This document shows positions 61,618 through 64,000 of a stretch of 64,000 bases of DNA, one piece after another; position 1 is the first letter of the stretch, and every line of letters begins with the position of its first letter. This DNA comes from Bifidobacterium felsineum (GTDB taxonomy: Bacteria; Actinomycetota; Actinomycetes; Actinomycetales; Bifidobacteriaceae): NCBI RefSeq assembly GCF_002802915.1, contig NZ_PEBJ01000001.1, positions 496,001-560,000 of the forward strand. Direction: 5' to 3'. The position numbers and the translations under genes are program-made. The notes beneath the pieces are model-generated. The model worked only from the letters and a program-made list of their open reading frames with translations, made no database searches and was not told where the DNA came from.

Positions 61618-62529
61618 ATGAACAAGACAAGTCGACGCGCGGCAAATACCGCGCGAACAATGACCGCTCAACATATCAAGACGGGATCGCGTGTTCTGCC
61701 GCACCTGATTCTTGTAATTGCCATCATCTACTTCCTAGCTCCGGTGTGGTGGCTCTTGGTGGCTGCCACCAAGTCGAATTCAGGATTGTTCCTTGGCAGC
61801 GCCGGTCCGATGTGGTTCGACCGTACGTTTGCCTTGGGAGACAACCTTGTCCAATTGTCTACCTACCAGAGCGGCATCTATTGGCGTTGGATTCTCAATT
61901 CGTTCTTCTACGCCTTGGTGGGCGGTGTCGGTGCAACCACCATTTCGGTAATGGCCGGTTATGGTTTCGCCAAATATAAGTTCAAAGGCCGTGACGTGTA
62001 CTTCAATATTGTATTAGGCGCGCTTATGATTCCGGCTACGGCATTGGTCATTCCGACCTTTATCCTGATGTCGAACATCGGCATGACGAATACGGTGTGG
62101 GCGGTGTTGCTGCCATCGTTGCTTTCCCCGTTTGGAACGTATCTTATGCGTATCTACTGCATGAGCTCATTGCCCGATGAGATGATGGAGGCCGCACGTG
62201 TGGATGGCGCCGGCGAGCTGCGAACCTTCCTGCAGATTTCATTGCCGATAATGACACCGGCGATTACCACCGTGTTCCTGCTATCGGTCGTCGGATGCTG
62301 GAATAACTTCTTCCTGCCTCAGGTGGTGCTATCCGATCCGAAACTCTTCCCCATCACAGTGGGCCTTACCCAATGGCAGGCACGCTCGAGTGCCGGCTCT
62401 GGTGCCGAGCAGATATGGAACCTGGTGACAAGCGGTGCATTTGTATCCATCGTCCCTCTGGTCATATCGTTCCTGCTTCTACAGCGATACTGGGTCGGTG
62501 GTCTGGCCGCTGGCGCTGTAAAGGCGTGA
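61618..62529 (+). CDS. Sugar ABC transporter permease (MalG type)
   Basis: A 303-residue membrane subunit with six helices and the EAA loop EMMEAARVDGAGELRTFLQI followed by SLPIMTPAITTVF. It pairs with the MalF-type subunit just upstream. ATG 61618 preferred; a GTG at 61612 overlaps the upstream stop. No ATPase gene in the cluster, so a shared MsiK-type ATPase probably powers it. Confidence 0.92.
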   Translation: MNKTSRRAANTARTMTAQHIKTGSRVLPHLILVIAIIYFLAPVWWLLVAATKSNSGLFLGSAGPMWFDRTFALGDNLVQLSTYQSGIYWRWILNSFFYALVGGVGATTISVMAGYGFAKYKFKGRDVYFNIVLGALMIPATALVIPTFILMSNIGMTNTVWAVLLPSLLSPFGTYLMRIYCMSSLPDEMMEAARVDGAGELRTFLQISLPIMTPAITTVFLLSVVGCWNNFFLPQVVLSDPKLFPITVGLTQWQARSSAGSGAEQIWNLVTSGAFVSIVPLVISFLLLQRYWVGGLAAGAVKA

Positions 62530-62576
62530 CCGGCATCGGCATCTCATAGACAACAAGCCTTTCAAAGGAGAAAAGC

Positions 62577-64000
62577 ATGAAAACGACGATTAACGTTCAT
62601 CGGGTAATCGGCATTCGTGATCGGATGCTATACGGGCAATTCCTTGAGCACTTTCACCGCCAAATCTATGGCGGGGTATTTGACCCTGGTTCGCCCCTGG
62701 CGAATGCGGATGGATTGCGCGAGGATGTCATTGAAGCTGTGAGGAAACTCAACGTGCCGATCATGCGTTGGCCTGGCGGTTGCTTTGTGTCTTCGTACCA
62801 TTGGCTGGATGGAGTGGGCGCGGACCGTGAACCTACGTTCGATAAGACTTGGCGTGTGGAAGAACCCAATACATTCGGTACGGACGAATACATCAAGCTA
62901 TGCAAAGCGTTTGGCTGCGAGCCATATATCTGCACGAATGCCGGTACCGGAACCGCCGAAGAGATGAGTGACTGGGTCGAGTACTGCAATCTGGCCGGTA
63001 AAGGACGGTATGCGAAGATGCGTGCCGCCAATGGCAATGCCCAGCCTTTTAACGTGAAGTATTGGAGCATCGGTAACGAGAACTGGGGCTCATGGGAAAT
63101 CGGTGCGAAAACACGTGAGGAATGGGGGCACCTGGTTCGTGAATCGGCGAAAATGATCAAGCATGTTGACCCGACCGTTGAACTGAGTGCTGCAGCTTTG
63201 CCGGATATTGATTGGAACCTTAATCTGCTGCGCAACTGTGGTGACTACCTTGATTGGATTTCCATCCACCAATACTGGGACGTCATCCATGAAACCAACA
63301 ATGCATCGAAATTCAACCAGGTCATGGCAATGACGGCGGGCCTCGATGCCAATATCGTCAAGGTTCGTGGCTTGTTGGAGGCGCTGGGGCTCCAGAATAC
63401 AATTCGCATTGCATTCGATGAATGGAATTTACGCGAGTGGTACCATCCGAAGGCAGTGACGGTGGAGCAGGGAATTACCGAAGACGAGTATCTGACCCCA
63501 CGCAATGGCAATGACATCAATAGTCTGTACACCATGGCCGATGCGGTATTTTCGGCCAGTGTCCTGAATATGCTGCATCGCAATTGTGATGCTGTCGGTA
63601 TGGCGTGCTTCTCGCCTTTGGTGAATACGCGCGGCTGCATCTTCACGCATCCCAAAGGCATTGTGCTCCGCCCAACCTACTTTGTGTTTGACTTATATGC
63701 CAATCATTTGGGCGATACGGTGCTCGATACTTGGAATGATGGCGACGACATGATTGCGGTGGAGGATACACAAGGACGTTCAACAATGGTTCCAGCGCTT
63801 GATGTATTGGCAACGACTTGGGCGGATCGGCACGCCATCGCGATCGCCGTCGCATCGCGAGACAAGACGAATCCGCATTCCCTGCAATTGGCGGTAGATG
63901 ACGCGTGGATCGGCAAAACAGTGACCGTATACACGCTGAACGGCTCGTCGGAGGAATCTTTTAACGATATTGATCATACGGAAGTCGGTGTTGTACAACA
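62577..64000 (+). CDS. Alpha-L-arabinofuranosidase, GH51 (second copy, 3' end outside window)
   Basis: At least 474 residues, cut off by the window end. MLYGQFLEHFHRQIYGGVFD and VPIMRWPGGCFVSSYHWLDG are GH51 signatures; the acid/base is E168 in WSIGNENWGSW and the nucleophile E282 in IAFDEWNLREWY. It is only distantly similar to the first GH51 enzyme of the operon, so the two probably act on different linkages or chain ends. AAAGGAGAAAAGC precedes ATG 62577. No signal peptide. Confidence 0.92.
   Translation, partial: MKTTINVHRVIGIRDRMLYGQFLEHFHRQIYGGVFDPGSPLANADGLREDVIEAVRKLNVPIMRWPGGCFVSSYHWLDGVGADREPTFDKTWRVEEPNTFGTDEYIKLCKAFGCEPYICTNAGTGTAEEMSDWVEYCNLAGKGRYAKMRAANGNAQPFNVKYWSIGNENWGSWEIGAKTREEWGHLVRESAKMIKHVDPTVELSAAALPDIDWNLNLLRNCGDYLDWISIHQYWDVIHETNNASKFNQVMAMTAGLDANIVKVRGLLEALGLQNTIRIAFDEWNLREWYHPKAVTVEQGITEDEYLTPRNGNDINSLYTMADAVFSASVLNMLHRNCDAVGMACFSPLVNTRGCIFTHPKGIVLRPTYFVFDLYANHLGDTVLDTWNDGDDMIAVEDTQGRSTMVPALDVLATTWADRHAIAIAVASRDKTNPHSLQLAVDDAWIGKTVTVYTLNGSSEESFNDIDHTEVGVVQ

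Noticed and set aside
63990..63999. GTTGTACAAC palindrome at the window end, resembling a LacI operator
   Set aside because: It lies inside the second GH51 coding region, and its arms are in the opposite order to the TACAACGTTGTA operators.

Overview
The window looks like a chromosome segment of a Bifidobacterium, most likely Bifidobacterium longum. The evidence is the high-GC coding style, the bifidobacterial proteins (bifunctional AdhE with a TTG start, long MalQ, GlgX-type debranching enzyme, 409-residue MurB), tRNA genes without encoded CCA, and arabinofuranosidase and xylosidase clusters typical of plant-glycan-using bifidobacteria. Species is inferred from recognition, not from a search.

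Layout. 1-9.5 kb: a partial Cys/Met PLP enzyme, a HisC-like aminotransferase, tRNA-Tyr/Thr/Met, rpmG, murB, a cationic amino acid permease, 7Fe ferredoxin (fdxA) with dapC, dinB (opposite strand), an EamA exporter and tRNA-Ser(GCT). 9.7-15.8 kb: CapA-like protein, 2-hydroxyacid dehydrogenase, YigZ/IMPACT protein, a repeat-type hypothetical protein and malQ. 16-20 kb: rplM-rpsI facing glgX across a shared terminator.

20-32.5 kb looks like an accessory island between glgX and adhE. It starts with a decayed IS256-type transposase, has visibly lower GC, and carries a xylo-oligosaccharide cluster: TetR regulator, sugar ABC importer (two permeases and a lipoprotein), an intracellular GH120 beta-xylosidase, an AraC regulator, two medium-chain dehydrogenases, a VOC protein and a ROK repressor. 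The importer lipoprotein and the xylosidase are divergently transcribed from two promoters that occupy the same 35 bp.

32.9-37.4 kb: adhE behind a Rex-like operator, a YwiC-like membrane protein and acetolactate decarboxylase. 37.8-52.8 kb: the large ribosomal protein block (S10, spc and alpha operons: rpsJ to rplO, then secY-adk, infA-rpmJ-rpsM-rpsK-rpoA-rplQ) with several intercistronic RNA hairpins; rpsD is absent and truA is inverted behind rplQ. 53.9-57.3 kb: a circularly permuted ATP-grasp/alpha-E protein plus transglutaminase-like protein (a probable peptide or amide-forming system of unknown product) and tRNA-Ser(CGA). 57.5-64 kb: an arabinan/arabino-oligosaccharide operon with GH51 arabinofuranosidase, lipoprotein, two permeases and a second GH51 enzyme cut by the window end; three near-identical palindromes (TACAACGTTGTA) mark probable LacI-type operators.

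The best candidates for something under-described are the ATP-grasp/alpha-E/transglutaminase pair, the overlapping divergent promoters of the xylosidase island, the triplicated 21-nt repeat with inverted copy before rplM, and the long inverted repeat between rpmG and murB.
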